From the NCBI RefSeq assembly GCF_000499385.1, contig NW_013655336.1:109367-173366 (forward strand): 64,000 nucleotides of DNA, given 5' to 3'. The notes under the pieces were generated by a model. That model was not told the origin of the DNA. It saw only the letters and a program-made list of their open reading frames with translations, and did not search any database. Both the position numbers and the translations under genes were made by a program. The stretch comes from Eimeria necatrix (lineage: Eukaryota; Apicomplexa; Conoidasida; Eucoccidiorida; Eimeriidae). This document shows positions 33,548 to 44,497 of this stretch, in pieces. Numbering within the stretch: position 1 is the first letter of the stretch; every line of letters begins with the position of its first letter.

Positions 33548-36500
33548 GTGGGCAGCAGAGTCTCTTCGATGACTGCAAGCGCTCGCGGGTTGTCAGATGA
33601 TGCTGCAGTCACGGCTGCAGGTGGTTGCCTACCAAGCGGAACCACCGCAAGCTTTATCGGGGCTTTGCACCCCTCAGACTACTGCCTCAACAGGGCTTTG
33701 CGGCTGTGGGCCTTAGTGTCTCCAAAGGCAACAAAGAGACTCGTACGGCTCCTCACAGACGGAGACAGAGCAGCGTGTAGCTGCGTCTGTAAGACATGGT
33801 ATGCTGTACTAATGGCACTGCTCCATTTGCCTTTGTTACAGAAGCAGCAGCAGGTGCATAGTCGCTTCAATCTTTGCCTCTGTACATGCACGTCATTTCT
33901 CTTTGCTTTCCTGGTCTTGGGTCCTCTGTGGTTGGTGCAGCGGCAGCAGCATCAATAGCGGCAGCAGCAAGAGAGTCAGTCAACTTATTGTGGGCGCTAT
34001 GTTTGAGCTCTTCGCTGCAGGCGAAAAGCTCTTCTGTCTCCTCACCTCCTTTCTGCTGGCTTTGGGCTGCGCGGTTTTCCTGTAGCCTTCAGGGGTTACT
34101 TTTACAGGTGTTCGCTTCTGGAGGAGATGCAGCACGAGACCTATGCAGACTACCAGGTTAGCTGCTGCTGCTTTTCATCCTGCTGCTGCGGCAGTTGTTC
34201 TTGCTGGAATTATTGATGCAGCTCTTGTCGTTGCTGCTTCTGTGGCCAGGATGAGTTTGTGAGGCCGCTCTGTCACTTTGCTGCTGCTGCTACGGGGGCT
34301 GCTGCACTGTCTTTGTTCGTGAAGGAGCAGCAGCTTAGTCACTAAGAAGCGAGGGGCTTGTTCGCCATCTTGGTTGCTGTCACTGCTAGCTAAGTGAGCA
34401 CTTGCTGTTGCGCGTATTCCGGTCAACGCCGTTTTGCTGCTGCTGCTGCGGTGGCTGTGCTGCAGGCAGCTTGTGTGGCGGCACCTGCTGCACTTTCCGA
34501 AGAGATTGCGAGGGACTGCCACAGAACATTCCCTGAGCTTCCTTTCTTCAAGGATAAGGCAATGTAAACCACTGCTGCTGTTGCTGCTGCGGCTGCGGCC
34601 GTAACGGCCAGAGCTGGCAGTTCTGTCTTAACTGGTTGCTCGGGATGGTGCTGGTGCTGCTACCATGTCAGGGATGTAGAAGCGCTGACCTATGGAGCGC
34701 CCTTGACATCACCATGCGCTGCCTGCTGCTCCCTTCCGTTAACTTTTGTTGCTGCTCCCCTTAGTTTTTAGTGCTTCTGTGCTGCTGTTTTTGTGCTCCT
34801 GACCCAGGCAGCAGTCCCTGCACCGAGTCTTGCTCGCCTGTGCGTCTCGCCACGACGGCGTCGGGTACTGCCAGGGTATGAACTATTTGGGCGGCCTCTT
34901 TTTGTACGCACTGCAGGATGAGTTTGTGAGGCCCCCCTGTCACTTTGCTGCTGCTGCTGCTGCTACGGGGGCTGCTGCACTGTTTTTTGCCTCGTTCTAT
35001 TTGGCTGGGAGCCTTGTTGCTAGCTGCCATTGCTTATGTGTGCCTCATGTTGGTCGCTGCACTTTGCTTTTTCTTGTCACGTCTGCCTTGTTATCTCCCT
35101 TTCTGGTGCTTCTTTACCATCGCCGATTACCTTGGTAGGCCAAGAATGAGACATACAGCATAGGAACTTGGGTTTGTGTGGATGTTGCAGGAGGCTTACC
35201 GATGTTTCGTCTCCCTTCTGCAGAAATGGGGTCTGCAGCGCCTCTATGCTACAGACCTCACGGCCATCAAGGTGGGGAGGCTGCTGCTGCCACAGCCACC
35301 GCTGCTCGATTTGCTGCAGCTTCTGACTGTATCCGTTTGTGCTGCAATGTTCGTGAGAAGTCGGGCGTGCGCGTGTGTTCCATGCTACGTGTGTTGCATG
35401 CAGCCACATGGCAGTATTCTGCGCTTGTTTGATGGTTTTGTCAGGGGGCCTGTAGACACCCCTTTTCCCAATGGTGTGGTTGTGTTGCTCCTTTCAGAGT
35501 CTTACATTTGCCTTCGAGCGTATCATGGAGGCCTTTCTACCTCAGCTGCGGGAACACTTCGTATGTGTCCCCCTCAGTTTCATCCCTGCTTGTCCTCATC
35601 AGCGTTCCCTGTGCATTTGGATGTCACTGCCTTCCTTTCTGACCGTATATTAGTTCCCATTCCTTGTCCTTCTGCATCGCATCTTGTCCAATTCCGTGCT
35701 CTCCTTTCCTGTGTCACTGTGCGGCTGTCGGCTTACCCTGTGTCGTTAGCCCCTGCGGGGTTCTGCGGGGTTCTTATGTGCTCTCGGCCTATCTTTGCCC
35801 TCTATGTGCCCCTGTCGCTTTCGCGAACCCTGCTTGGGTCATTTGCCCATGCACTGTTGTCTCTGTTTCTCGCTGTATTTATGTCAGGCATCCGTGGGTA
35901 TCCGCGGAGAGGCATACTTGCTGCAGTGGTTGCTGCCTGTCTTCGCAGCAGACTTCCCAATCTCTTTGTCTCTCCGGGTTCTCGACCTGCTAGCCTTGGG
36001 AGGCATGAAACGTCTCCTGCAAGCGGCTCTTGCCCTCCTCGACGCCATTCAGGGTACTGCTCTGCTGCTGCTGCGTCTGCTTTTGCGGTCTCCAATGCAG
36101 CCCTTGAATCAGGCGCCTACTTCACCAAACTGCAGCTCTCAGCATATTCAATGCTGGCCCTGTTGTTGCTCCAACTGTTGCCACTGCTACAACGGACGCA
36201 TGCAAAGTGTGTTCGTGTGTTCACTTTGTAGAGCCCCTGCTTTCTATGGGGCCCGAGGAGGCCTTGCCGTTTATCATGGCCGCTGCTGCTGCAGCTCCCT
36301 TCGCCGCTAGCAAAGCAAAGAACCAGCAGCAGAAAACACGCGCTGCGTCTTCTGGCGGTGCACCGCGGTCGCATCAGCAGAAGACACAGCAACACGCTCC
36401 CCAGCAGGCGCGTGAAGATAGGCTGCGGCAGCAGCGGAAACAGCTGCCGTGGTACCGCCAGGTGTCTTTACCTCGCCGCAGTTGCTCCCAAGAAATTGAA

Positions 36501-37381
36501 ATGCAGGAGAAGCAACAGCATAAACAAAACATCCCAACGCCAGACGGCAGCAGCGAACTGACCCCCGGCGAGGCGTGGCTGCTGCAGCGCATGCAGCGCT
36601 TCCACGTGACAAATAAAATGATAGAAACACTGGAGAGGGTGTTCTTCGATAACAAAGACTGCAGGCTTTGCATCGAGCCAGGTAACGCTACTGCGTCTTC
36701 CACTGCGGCAGCAGCAGCAGGCCCTCTCGCATGTGTAACAAGGAAAACCGAAGTGCCATTGTGTCCTCATAAACTTCTACCATAAGTTTGCCTTTCATGT
36801 GAAGCCAAGCAGCGAAGTTGAACAAGTTCGCTGCACTTGTTACTTGCGTTGCAACGACAAGTGCCAGTGCCCTCTACAGCGACTAAGTCAAACGCACACG
36901 GCATCCACTCACCTCCATTTCTTCAGGACCAGAAATGTATGCTGCGATTCCTGCTGCCACATATGAAAGCCTCCATCGCTGCTGATGCTCTACTGCGCTG
37001 CTTTGTGCGCTGCAGGCGCTTCCCATGACCGTCATTGGAGAGTTGTGTTCGTCTTGCCTTGTGAAAAGGGCCCCAAAGGGAGCCCCCAAAGACACCGGCA
37101 GCTGTGTGGGCGCCCACCGCCGCCTCTGCATATTATTAGTGACTACTTTGCCCCTGCTCGGCCCTCAAATACAGCTAAAGATGATGCTTAGGGCCTTCCG
37201 CCGTGACACTGATTTGCTGCAGCAAACGCTGCAAGACAGCGGCAGCAGCCACGGCAGCAACAATCTACGTGCTGCTGTTGCTGCCGCCGCTGCTGACAAT
37301 TTTGGAAATGTTATGGGCCTTCCAACTCAAAATTTTCAACTGACAAGGGCCTTTGGCCTATTAAATATCGAAAGACAATGA
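33548..37381 (+). CDS. TBC-domain Rab GTPase-activating protein
   Basis: Supported exons: 33548-33853, about 34108-34156, about 34473-34561, about 34808-34925, 35191-35271, 35498-35560, 35888-36053 and 36232-36681, with likely 3' exons to 37381. The TBC domain is in order: LLEEMQHETYADYQ; IARDCHRTFPELPFF, which holds the IxxDxxR arginine finger; RHDGVGYCQGMNYLGGLFLY, with the YCQG glutamine finger; EAYRCFVSLLQKWGLQRLY; FERIMEAFLPQLREHF; LLQWLLPVFAADFPISLSLR; and VLDLLALGGMKRLLQAALAL. Both catalytic fingers are present, so an active GAP for a Rab GTPase is likely. The C-terminus has Ala/Gln tracts, a helix LTPGEAWLLQRMQRFHVTNK and two CxxC pairs (CRLC, CSSC) that might bind zinc. The second exon's 5' border and the 3' exons are approximate. 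Confidence 0.85.
34247..34313. repeat. Intronic near-copy of an exon end plus donor site
   Basis: About 62 bp here (from aggatgagtttgtgaggcc onward) repeats 34916-34984, which holds the last codons of a TBC exon, its GTGAGG donor and the following CTG run. Only a few bases and CTG units differ. The copy lies in an upstream intron of the same gene. Confidence 0.85.
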
Positions 37382-37730
37382 CTGCGAAAGCACGTGGCCT
37401 TTGGGGTATGCGCACTCCTCTTTTGCCACCAGCCCTCCTTTCTGTGTCCACTGAAGGCCCTTCTTACATTTCTTTGGGCCCTCAGGAAAAGAGCGTCTTT
37501 CTGCAGCGCCCACAAAAGAAGCGGGGTGGTTTCCCTCCACGCACTGGCTTAACAGACACGCGTTTCAGCAGCAGCAGCAGCTGCACTCGCTGCCTCTAAC
37601 ACCCTGTAGCAATTCGGGAATGGGTCCCCGAGTATACGCTGAGGCATCTAATGCCTTTTTGTTAGTCTCTGTCGTCGCAACGGAACGGCCGCTGTTGCTG
37701 TTGGAGCAGCAGGGGCTGGCATCTGGGCAC
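37382..37730. other. Short intergenic stretch between convergent genes
   Basis: Lies between the TBC gene (+) and the OB-fold gene (-). No feature is seen beyond CAG units. Confidence 0.4.
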
Positions 37731-38597
37731 CTATTTCTGCTGTTGATGCGCCTGCTGCGGATCCCGCCACCACTTCAGGGCTCTCTTCTGCGTAGCAAGG
37801 GCAGCAAAGGCGAGGGCCTCAGCATTTGGGTCGCAATCTTCTTTAAGTGGGCCAAAGAGCCTTAGAGATGCTCGAACGCTGCAGGCGCAGCAGCAAGTGC
37901 TGCTGCCGTCGCTGCTGCAGGAACTGCTGCCGCGCAGCATCACTCGCCCCTCTGCCCTGCAGAACGTGCCAGGCTCTAACGGCGGCGGGGGCTCAAAGGC
38001 CACAGTCCTCTCAGCAGTAGCCCCCAAGCCTCGTCCCCGAGGGGAACTTCGAGGTTCTCCTGGAGGGTACCAGACCCAGCAACAGCTAATTACGCCTGTT
38101 CCATCATCAAGCTCTATCGTGTCCATATGTGCTGCTGACGCATCTCGAGCTGCTGCTGTTGCTGCGGTATAGTCCGGAGCAGGCCCTCTCAGCCTGACTC
38201 GGGTGCAAGAGACAACAAGGCCCTCTATGCATATGCCTCGGCAACGCCATGGGCCCCACACATGCAGCTCCTCGCCGAAACGGGCGCGGGTCCCAGTAGG
38301 CTTGGGGGCCTCAAGAGGCGCAAGACCCCCCTTAGTGGGCACTCCAGGAGAGAGAGGACAACGTACGGTATGCTTCTTCTGTGCTTTCGCTTCCAGCCTG
38401 TTGCACAGCTCTTGCTTGTCTTTCTCCTGCTGCTCTATCCGCGGCTGCTCTATATGCTGCTGCCCGGCCCGCTGCTGTTGCTCCTTGTGCCTTTGTTGGT
38501 GCCTCTGCCGATGCTGCCAGACAGCCGCACACCTCCGTACTTCTGCAACAGTAACTCGTAAAAGAGCCCCTGTGATTGTTGGGAACTCAAAGTCCAT
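37731..38597 (-). CDS. OB-fold protein of Stn1/RPA2 type
   Basis: A single 288-codon frame. It starts MDFEFPTITGALLRVTVAEV, then a Gln/Arg/Glu linker. An OB fold follows at about residues 115-235: WRCRGICIEGLVVSCTRVRL (strand 1-2), MDTIELDDGTGVISCCWVWY (the 'DDGTG.I.C' strand 3 seen in Stn1, RPA32 and RMI-type OB folds), and FCRAEGRVMLRGSS with the later SVRASLRLFGPL as the last strands. The C-terminus ALATQKRALKWWRDPQQA is basic. Such proteins bind single-stranded DNA. Stn1 of the telomere CST complex is the best fit because of the ELDDGTGVI.C segment and the N-terminal OB position, but RPA2 or another OB protein cannot be excluded. No winged-helix domain is visible. Confidence 0.6.
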   Translation of the reverse strand: MDFEFPTITGALLRVTVAEVRRCAAVWQHRQRHQQRHKEQQQRAGQQHIEQPRIEQQEKDKQELCNRLEAKAQKKHTVRCPLSPGVPTKGGLAPLEAPKPTGTRARFGEELHVWGPWRCRGICIEGLVVSCTRVRLRGPAPDYTAATAAARDASAAHMDTIELDDGTGVISCCWVWYPPGEPRSSPRGRGLGATAERTVAFEPPPPLEPGTFCRAEGRVMLRGSSSCSSDGSSTCCCACSVRASLRLFGPLKEDCDPNAEALAFAALATQKRALKWWRDPQQAHQQQK

Positions 38598-39245
38598 TAG
38601 TGCGAGAATCGCCGCCTAGAGGCGCCAAAGAGCGCCTATCTGGCGAGCGCCGACTCCTTGTCTTTGGCACAGGGTAGCATGCGCGCACAACCGAAGGGCT
38701 TCCGTGCAGCACAGCTTTACAGGGCTCTGAGGCCAGCCCTGCGAAGATTTGGTTCACCACACAGCCAGAACCTGGGATTCTGTCTTTGGCTCCCCACACA
38801 GAATCACCACAAGTTCACACTAGGGCAAGCTGAAACAACACGGGAAACCAGCGGAAGAGCGAATGTCTTGTGGATATAAACACAATGTAGAGGCACTTTA
38901 TCAATGTAGATGCGAAAGCAGCAGTTGGAGCCATAGCTGTCAAAGAAACAGCAGGCGTAGCAGCGGGGACTGCTGCAGCAGGATCGATGCCTACCCTGCA
39001 CTGATCAGCAGAACATCTGTTTGGTCATCATTTTGATGCGACCTTCCGCAACCAGCAAATTACCAATCCCCACAGGGCTCCAGCGGCAACAGCAGTGACC
39101 CTGCTGTTACGAGTACTGCTGTTGCAGCGACAGCAGCTGCCGCTCTAGTCGTGGTCGCAGTGCTGCTGCTTTTGCGTAAACAGAGCTCGTGAACAGTTGC
39201 ACTGTAATTTATTGAAGGAAAGCACACTCTGCGGACTTAGCGGGC
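38598..39245. other. Intergenic, no gene seen
   Basis: Divergent spacer between the OB-fold gene (-) and the sulfurtransferase gene (+). Short frames only. Confidence 0.4.
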
Positions 39246-41148
39246 TTGGTGGGCTGGAAATTTTTACACCGTCCTCTTTCTTGCGGCTGCTGTCGCCCGT
39301 CCTGCGGGTTTCGAACCTTGTGCGAGGAGATCAGCCAAACTGCGATGTCAGCAGCAGCTGCAGCAGCAGCAGGAAACTCTCTGTTACTGGGTGCGTTTCG
39401 CTCTCCTTGTGAGTCATTCAAGGCTTCTCGGGGATCCCCCCCCTACCGAGAGATGTCAACTGCAAGCAACAGCTGGGGGCCGCAGGTAGACCCCCTGATA
39501 TCCGTGGAGGAGCTTCTTTCGGAATTATCTCGGCAAGAACAGTTGCTCATTCTCGACTGCAGCATGACCGAATTGCCCGTGTTCGGGAATCGTTGCGCCG
39601 AGGAAGAGTACTTGAGGGGTCCCCGCATTCCGGGCGCGCAGTTTTTCTGCATTGATACCTGCAGCGACAGGAGTAACCCATACCCTCACATGCTGCCGTC
39701 GAGGGCGCAGCTGCGAGCCTATGTGATAGCCTTGCATCAGCAGCAGAAACAACAGCGACAAACGGTGCAGCAGCTGCAGCAGCTCCACGATCAACAAGAG
39801 AAACGGGAGCAGCAGGAGGAGGAACGCCAGGTACCCGTTCAGCAGCAGCAACTTCCGAAGATCGTCTTATACGACTCCGTAGGCTTTTTCTCAGCGTCAC
39901 GGGTGTACTGGATGCTTCTCTGGGGGGGCCTGACGTCGCGCGTCCTGGACGGCGGCATAAAGGCGTGGGTCGCCCGCTCACTTCCCGTAGACACGCGGCC
40001 TTTTAGCAGGGAGTGTCTCCTTCCACTTCCTGAGACCGTCGCTGATTCCGCCTCCGGAAAAGACACTGCTGCTGCCGCTGCTGCTGCTGCAAGTCAGTGG
40101 GAAGGGGCGGGCAATGGAGAAGATCAAGACTCGCTGGTTGTGTCGTACGTGGACCTCTTGAAGCTTCTGGACGAGGCGGCAGGCACTACGAAGGAGGATT
40201 CTACCAGTGGAAAGAATAAGAGCGAAAGTAGCAGCAGCAGCAGCAAGGATTCGTTCTTGTTGGTGGATGTGCGCACCCACGATAGGTTTTCGGCGAGATG
40301 CGGGGAACCCCGCGAGGGAGTCTTTGGAGGGCACATTCCCACCTCCATCAACCTCCCATTTACAACGCTTTTGCAGCCCCACGCGTTCTTCCCCAGTAGC
40401 AGCTGCATCAGCAGTGGCCCCACGACTTACCTGTGTCCTTTTGGGACTTCCGTGAGGGCCCCTCCCTTTGGGTACGCCACCCTGAAGACGGGAACATCAT
40501 TGCTTTTTCCTTTGGGGCCGCTTCTTACAAGCGCGAACGTCAAAGGTGTTAGCAAGCAGCTGGAGGCCTTCCAGCAGGAGCGGCAGCTGCAACACCAACT
40601 GCAGCAAGAACAGCAAGACGAACAGGAGGTGCCGCAACACAAGCGTCCAGAGTACCCGCATTTGGACTTTTCGGAGGCAAAACGAATTGTATGCACTTGC
40701 GGAAGCGGCGTATCGTCGTGCATCCTTTTCTGCGCGCTTCTTGAGGTACGCGGCTGCGTGCGAGTGTTGCTGCTGGGCTGGTGTTGCTGCTACGGCTCTT
40801 GCTGCTGCTGCTGCTGCTGCTGCTTAGCGAGCGTACAAGAGAAAGGGCCTGGGGAAACGCATCGCCTTGTTGGCTCGTGCCTCGCAGCGTCTGCTTCCTG
40901 TGCTGCTGCGACTGCTGCTGGGACGTCCGATTAACATTTTGCTGCAGGTGGGCTACCCGGTGTCGCTGCTTTCTGTCTACGACGGCTCTTGGACTGAATG
41001 GGCAGAAAGGCGCTTGGCAGAGGCGCCTTTGGGGGGGCCCCCGGGGGCCCAATACCCGACGCTGGTCGTCCCCCCTCCTACACAGCAGCAGCAAGAGGCC
41101 CTTCTCGCAGTTATCATTTCAAGGGGGCTTTCTACGAAGAGTTCTTGA
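39246..41148 (+). CDS. 3-mercaptopyruvate sulfurtransferase (two rhodanese domains)
   Basis: Two exons, 39246-40745 and 40948-41148, join in phase 0 (GAG|GTACGC, TGCAG|GTGGGC). The first rhodanese domain has LLILDCSMTELP, RIPGAQFFCIDTCSDRSNPY (the mercaptopyruvate sulfurtransferase IDxCSDxxSPYxHMLP block) and LYDSVGFFSASRVYWMLLWG with DGGIKAW. The second has FLLVDVRTHDRFSA, GHIPTSINLPFTT, the active-site loop CTCGSGVSSC and, after the intron, YDGSWTEWAERR. CGSGVS is the mercaptopyruvate type, as opposed to the thiosulfate type CRKGVT. It would move sulfur from mercaptopyruvate to a thiol or cyanide, part of cysteine breakdown. Insertions of Gln/Glu between and inside the domains enlarge it to about 565 aa from the usual ~300. 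The first 35 residues are basic/Cys-rich and may be a transit peptide; a later Met at 39345 is possible. Confidence 0.9.
40797..40824. repeat. (GCT)8 run in the sulfurtransferase intron
   Basis: Perfect trinucleotide run lying in the only intron of the gene, so it is not translated. Confidence 0.8.
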
Positions 41149-42054
41149 GACAAATATGGAGTTTGGCCACGTGGCCTTTAAAAGGGCTCCTGCGAGACCC
41201 CAATGGCGGCAGCCAGAGGGGCCCCTAGGGATCCTTTAGGTCCCTTAGGGGGCCACTGGGAATCCTGTGGTTCCTCGTTGGCACTAGAACATATCTTTGC
41301 CCTCTAGTTGGCTAGTAAGAGCCGCCACCGTTGGATGAGGTTTCCGTGCAGTCTTGTAGCGTCAACTTTCAAATCCCAAGGTGCCTGGAGGCTCCTGATT
41401 TGTTAAGGTTTTATGAGTTCTCCCGAGGGCTGCAGCTTCAGTTCACACAATGCAGCAAGTCAACCTCTTCAGGCTGTCTTTTTGGGTACTTCCGTTTCTA
41501 CTGCTGCTGCTGTTGCTGCGATACACATATTCTCACTACGACATTTTACTGATGGCAGCGAGCGACCATCAGCGCCTTCGCACGTGCTCATTGGTACGAA
41601 AAATGACACCTACAATAGAAATGGATAGAAACACAAACACACGAGGGGGGACGGCTAACAGGTAGTTGCAGGGGTCAGGAGATGGAGAAGTTTCAGGAGA
41701 ACGCAGAATATTATTCATATGTGTCTGCACGGGGAATACAGCTACGCAGGTAGCAGGGAAGAGCGCAGTTTTGCAGTGCAGGCTGTTGAGAGCGGAAAGG
41801 ACAAAGACGACGTCCTTGTCCAGCGGCATCAGAACGGGGGAAAGAGAGCGCAACCGTTAGCGCTGGCGTATTTGCAGCTGCAACCAAACCTTTTAGTCGC
41901 CTCACCACCCCTGCCCTAAGGCACTCTGTGTATCTGTTCAAGCGTCACTAGTACGCACCGCTCGTCACGCGATAAGTCTGTTCTCAGTAGGTTCCATATT
42001 ATGGGGCGCTGTGGCCACCCCGCGGTTTCGAGGCACGCCAGGAAAGATAGCAAG
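41149..42054. other. Intergenic, no gene seen
   Basis: Transition from the CAG-rich to the CAG-poor segment. No supported gene. Confidence 0.4.
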
Positions 42055-42060
42055 AAAAAA
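42055..42060 (-). terminator. Pol III T6 terminator of tRNA-Trp
   Basis: AAAAAA on the plus strand, TTTTTT on the minus strand, 2 bp beyond the tRNA 3' end. Confidence 0.8.
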
Positions 42061-42062
42061 CT

Positions 42063-42134
42063 TGAGCCCAGAGCGACTCGAACGCCCAGCCTTCTGATCT
42101 GGAGTCAGACGCGCTACCATTGCGCCATAGGCCC
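42063..42134 (-). tRNA. tRNA-Trp (CCA)
   Basis: A 72-nt cloverleaf on the minus strand. Acceptor GGGCCTA pairs with TGGGCTC (with G-T pairs) and is followed by discriminator A. The D arm is GCGC-AATGGTA-GCGC. The anticodon arm is TCTGA-CTCCAGA-TCAGA with CCA at 34-36. The T arm is GGGCG-TTCGAGT-CGCTC. No intron. Confidence 0.96.
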
Positions 42135-44497
42135 GTAGAGCAGGCTACGGGTTACACGTATACATAATTACTGTAAGCACATAAAAATTAGGAATTGTCA
42201 GTTCAGCGTTGGATTATGCATTCAAAAGCCTATGAAAGAAGGTAGCAGAGGAAAAGGAACGTAAATAGCTGCAGATAGTGGGGTTATTCTGAACTCGACA
42301 CAGAAGGGCTGCTGCAGTAGCTGCTGGATTGCGGCGGTTTCGTCTTTGCTGCTTGCGGTGAAAGTATCTTTGTTGCTTCGTGGCACAGTTGCGCCAGAAA
42401 TCGCCTGGCGCAGCTGCGCTGCTGCTTGTCTGCTTCGTGTGCTACTTGTTGAGAGGCTGCTGGCGCGAGTCGCCGCGCGTTTGTGGGCAAGTGGTAGTTT
42501 AGCTGGTTTTTGTGTGCCAGGTTTGACATTTGCCTTATTTCAGGACCAGCCTCCCGTTTATGTCTCCTTTGTACCGTTGCTTATTTATATTCTCCGTTTC
42601 CCGTGTGACTTTGGCTTGCGAGTCCACCATCCACTTTGGCACGTAACGCAACGTTTGCTTTTCGCTTTTCTCACTCTCTGTTTGCAGTTCAGTCTTTTTG
42701 TTTTACTAGCACAAGAACTTGAATGTTGTGTCTGTCTTCTCCAAACTGCATTCACCAGCATATGGAAAGATTTTAAGCACTCGTTAGGGGAGGGTAACTG
42801 TGGTCCTTATTCGTATATATTTCACACGGTTTTGCACTTTCTTCTTAAAGAAAGCTGTTGCTATTGCTGTAATTGACACCAAGAACACCACATAAGAATT
42901 TTAAACGATTCTACCATTACTTTTGGCTGCACCCTGATTGCTGCCATTTGTGGAGACGCCTCCTGAGCAGGCTCTTTGAGCAATGCCGCCGACGCCTGCC
43001 AAAAGACTTCTTTCCTGATTTCGGTTGTGTATTCAGTTCCTCTTCAATTCGCAGCGCACTTCTTCCTCTAGAACGCACGATACACAAAAAGCCATTTTAG
43101 CGCCGCTCGACTACGCGCTGCCGTTGCCACTACACACCGTTAAACATAGGCACGCCTCTTACCAGTTTAAGGCATTTATAGCACAGATGAGTACCATGCA
43201 ATCACCAGCGACCCAGAACACCGCCATACGAGCAGTCTTAGTGGCTGTCATTGGAGAAAGCTACTTACAGCAAATTACATTCGCGACGGCGAAATCTACC
43301 TACTCGAAAATAGGTTAGGTAGCAATGAAATGGACCTACTTATCGTTGCGTCTACCGCATATCTGAAGAAGTATGTCTAAGTATAGGGGATATGCTTTCC
43401 TTGAGGTGTAAAGAAGTGCCAAGGCCATTGTGTTGTAGCCTGTGGCAGCTCATGGCAGCTGTTCGCTTTCACAAGGCGGCAAAGAGGCACTCATCATTTT
43501 CCTGTTCTCCGTTTTTGGGTGAGCTTCACAAATGGATATGAAACGCATCTAGACAGGAGGAGGACATAGTTTACTGTACCATCTCCCCAAAGCTGTTGGC
43601 TTTTTTAGAAAACCACTGCGGAAGTCGCAGGCTCATACAAATACCAGTGCCTGCTAATTTAAGATTGTATCATATGTGCCTCTTCATTATTATCTTTGGG
43701 CAGTGCGGCATAGTAGGGTAACTCCGTGCATTGGGGTTTAGCCAGACTTGCATTGAGCACGCGAAAATACGAAAACACCCGCATTACTATGCAGACAATG
43801 GCGTCTGAAACCGGAAAGCTAAAAAAATGCAATCAAATCCCAAAGTTTTCGATCTAAACAAAGTTGCATAGCGGGTTTCTTTTGCAAATGCGCACGGACA
43901 GCTTCAGTGTAGAGATTGCCCCACTGCCTCTTTTGTCCGTGATATAGTATGAAATTGTTCATTTAAGGCATATACTGGCGTATTTCGACATAAGTCTCCG
44001 TGGCTACTGAGCAAAAGAATGCAACATAGAGGATCGAGCAACGGCTTCAGAAGAGGCGGGGCTTCCTGTCTCACGTCCGTCGTCGTTCCCATATCGTTTT
44101 CCAAGACGATTAGAGACGAGCTCTTGTGTACACATTCTCTCGCTCGAAGTGGGAGAATTCGAAAAAACAGGCAGAAATTTGTTCTTGGTCTCGGAAGCTT
44201 CGAACAAATGAAACAACTCTACCGGGCTCTGCAGGCTGGCTCTCGACCGCCACCCGCATGAACTTCAGGTCCTCCTACGTTGCTGCTGACTGGGCCCGCC
44301 GTAAGATCCGTGTGCATGGGTCCTAAAATTTTCTTTAGGGTCCTGACTACTGACACTCCAATAAATTTAGGAGAGCCAGAGAGGTGCCAGACAGTGCCGA
44401 CTGCACGACTGCATGTTGGCGGCTGCGTGGAAGGCTCCGTTTGTCTAAGCCGCCAGATGCATTAACTTCACTCCTAATCTACAGATTAATTTGAATC
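42135..44497. other. Gene-poor, CAG-poor segment
   Basis: AT-richer sequence with no recognisable coding. It is similar in feel to 1.7-6.2 and 53.5-57 kb. Confidence 0.5.
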
